Shown here: positions 58,674-60,192 of the stretch, one piece after another | Numbering within the stretch: the stretch's first letter is position 1 | Layout of the letters: each line of letters starts with the position of its first letter | NCBI RefSeq assembly: GCF_029870285.1 | Contig: NZ_JACSYA010000035.1 | Coordinates: forward strand, 1-60,192 | DNA from: Delftia sp. PS-11 | GTDB taxonomy: Bacteria > Pseudomonadota > Gammaproteobacteria > Burkholderiales > Burkholderiaceae_C | Length of the DNA stretch: 60,192 nt | Direction: 5' to 3' | Program-made: the position numbers and the translations under genes | The notes under the pieces: generated by a model | The model's input: only the letters and a program-made list of their open reading frames with translations | Database searches by the model: none | What the model was told of the DNA's origin: nothing

Positions 58674-60107
58674 ATGTCGTCCGTAATGCCTCCGCTCGAT
58701 CTCGATGATGATGCGTTCGCGCCGCTGCCCGCGGGCGATCAGCAGGTCGCGCAACTGCGCGTGCCGCCGCATTCGATGGAGTCCGAGTCCAGTGTGCTGG
58801 GGGGGCTGCTGCTCGACAACAATGCCTGGGACCGGGTGGGTGACCTGCTGTCGGATGGCGATTTCTACCGCCATGAGCACAAGCTGATCTTCGAGGCGAT
58901 CGGCAAGCTGATCAATGCCAGCAAGCCCGCTGATGTGATCACGGTCTACGAGCACCTGCAGGGCATGGGCAAGGCCGAGGAGATCGGCGGCCTGCTGTAC
59001 CTGAACCAGCTGGCGCAGTATGTGCCCAGTGCCACCAATATCCGGCGCTATGCCGAAATCGTCCGGGAGCGGGCCATCTTGCGCAAGCTGGTCACGGCCA
59101 GCGACGAAATCGCCACCAATGCCTTCAATCCCCAGGGCAAGACGGTGGACCGCATTCTGGATGAGGCGGAACAGAAAATTCTGGCCATCGGCGAAGAGGG
59201 GGCGCGCAACAAACAGGGCTTCCAGTCGCTGGACACTCTGGTGGTGGACCTGCTCGACCGTGTGCAGGAGATGGCGGACAACCCCATGGACGTGACCGGC
59301 GTGCCGACGGGCTTCGTCGATCTGGACCGCATGACCAGTGGCCTGCAGGCCGGTGATCTGGTGGTGCTGGCTGCGCGCCCATCCATGGGCAAGACATCGT
59401 TTGCGGTGAACATTGCCGAGCACGTGGCGCTCAACGAGGGCCTGCCGGTTGCCATCTTCTCCATGGAAATGGGGGCAGCCCAGCTGGCGGTGCGTATCGT
59501 AGGCTCCATTGGCAAGGTCAACCAGGGCAATCTGCGCACGGGCAAGCTCAGCGACGAGGAGTGGCCGCGCCTGACCGAGGCCATCGAGCGGCTGCGCACG
59601 GTATCGCTGCACATTGACGAAACGCCGGGCCTTTCGCCTACGGAGCTGCGTGCCAATGCACGGCGCCTGGCGCGAACCTGCGGCAAGCTCGGCCTGATCG
59701 TGGTGGACTACCTGCAGCTGATGAGTGGCTCGGGTGCCGCCAGCGCGGACAACCGCGCGACCGAGCTTGGCGAAATCTCCCGGGGTCTGAAGATGCTGGC
59801 CAAGGAACTGCAGTGCCCGGTGATTGCGCTGTCCCAGCTCAACCGCTCGGTGGAGCAGCGCACCGACAAGCGGCCCATGATGTCCGACCTGCGCGAGTCG
59901 GGTGCCATCGAGCAGGATGCCGACATCATCATGTTCATCTACCGCGACGACTACTACAACAAGGACAGCAAGGAGCCCAATATTGCCGAGGTCATCATCG
60001 GCAAGCAGCGTAACGGTCCCACGGGCACGGTCAAGCTTTTCTTCCAGAAGAACCAGACGCGATTCGAGAATCTGGCTGTGGGCTATGGCGACAGCGATGG
60101 GTACTGA
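58674..60107 (+). CDS. dnaB: Replicative DNA helicase DnaB
   Basis: DnaB is the hexameric helicase that unwinds DNA at the replication fork. The 477-aa protein has the N-terminal collar (ESSVLGGLLLDNNAW), Walker A in ARPSMGKTS, Walker B in LIVVDYLQLM, and DLRESGAIEQDADIIMFIYRD plus GPTGTVKLFF near the C-terminus. The ATG at 58674 is preferred over the longer open frame to 58620. Linkage to rpsR-rplI is common. A terminator follows. Confidence 0.97.
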   Translation: MSSVMPPLDLDDDAFAPLPAGDQQVAQLRVPPHSMESESSVLGGLLLDNNAWDRVGDLLSDGDFYRHEHKLIFEAIGKLINASKPADVITVYEHLQGMGKAEEIGGLLYLNQLAQYVPSATNIRRYAEIVRERAILRKLVTASDEIATNAFNPQGKTVDRILDEAEQKILAIGEEGARNKQGFQSLDTLVVDLLDRVQEMADNPMDVTGVPTGFVDLDRMTSGLQAGDLVVLAARPSMGKTSFAVNIAEHVALNEGLPVAIFSMEMGAAQLAVRIVGSIGKVNQGNLRTGKLSDEEWPRLTEAIERLRTVSLHIDETPGLSPTELRANARRLARTCGKLGLIVVDYLQLMSGSGAASADNRATELGEISRGLKMLAKELQCPVIALSQLNRSVEQRTDKRPMMSDLRESGAIEQDADIIMFIYRDDYYNKDSKEPNIAEVIIGKQRNGPTGTVKLFFQKNQTRFENLAVGYGDSDGY

Positions 60108-60128
60108 GCGCGGCTGCAGCAATCGGTG

Positions 60129-60164
60129 AAAAGCACAACGGCCCCTCGGGGCCGTTGTGCTTTT
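60129..60164 (+). terminator. Rho-independent terminator after dnaB
   Basis: A 17-bp stem pairs AAAAGCACAACGGCCCC (60129-60145) with GGGGCCGTTGTGCTTTT (60148-60164). It lies 22 bp after the dnaB stop. Confidence 0.9.
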
Positions 60165-60192
60165 CGTAAAAGACGGGTCTGGAGCGCTAGGT

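Overview
The window is about 60 kb of high-GC bacterial chromosome holding almost only housekeeping genes, packed into short operons with many ATGA stop/start overlaps. Protein sequences and gene order fit a betaproteobacterium of the family Comamonadaceae (Comamonas/Delftia/Acidovorax-like). The order yceD-rpmF-plsX-fabHDG-acpP-fabF-rpoE-rseA-mucD-lepA-lepB-rnc-era-recO-pdxJ-acpS-nagZ and the order accD-trpABF-truA-fimV-asd-leuBDC are what I expect in that group. The genus is an inference. I see no tRNA or rRNA gene, prophage, insertion sequence, CRISPR array or integrative element.

Layout. (1) 0.2-7.5 kb: queF, a prolyl-4-hydroxylase-like dioxygenase, yaaA and RNase E on the minus strand, with rluC divergent from rne across a roughly 590-bp control region. 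(2) 7.5-11.2 kb: a HAD phosphatase, a Rieske protein and an SppA-like peptidase on the plus strand, then a translationally coupled Maf/tetrapyrrole-methylase pair on the minus strand. (3) 11.2-17.6 kb: yceD, rpmF and the fatty-acid synthesis cluster. (4) 17.7-24.3 kb: the sigma-E module (small membrane protein, rpoE, rseA, periplasmic protease, no rseB), then lepA-lepB. (5) 24.4-29.6 kb: a small membrane protein, rnc, era, recO, pdxJ, acpS and nagZ. (6) 29.7-37.4 kb: phosphofructokinase, an HD-family protein, purT, an MscS-type channel, a receiver-GGDEF diguanylate cyclase, lysS and yggT. (7) 37.4-51.5 kb, minus strand: accD, trpA-trpB-trpF, truA, fimV, asd, leuB-leuD-entericidin-leuC and a LysR regulator. 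(8) 51.7-60.1 kb: a Sel1-repeat protein, grpE-dnaK-dnaJ (minus), then rpsF-priB-rpsR-rplI and dnaB (plus).

The strongest unexpected signals are non-coding or very small. Upstream of asd, on the minus strand, is a 36-40 codon open reading frame that ends in six consecutive Thr/Ile codons (T-I-I-T-T-I) just before its stop. A long hairpin follows, and asd starts about 96 nt downstream. This looks like an amino-acid attenuation leader for the aspartate family, analogous to the E. coli thr leader. Second, the space between the mucD-type protease and lepA holds a promoter-like pair, a potential three-way junction and a perfect 9-bp terminator, so it may encode a small RNA or a leader. Other points are a repeat-like in-frame insert in NagZ, a phosphofructokinase with a mixed ATP/PPi signature, an entericidin lipoprotein inside the leucine operon, and overlapping divergent promoters before RNase E.

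Functionally the window links envelope building (fatty acids, ACP, signal peptidase, sigma-E, NagZ, FimV), RNA metabolism (RNase E, RNase III, RluC, TruA, Era), branched-chain, aromatic and aspartate-family amino-acid synthesis, protein folding and chromosome replication.
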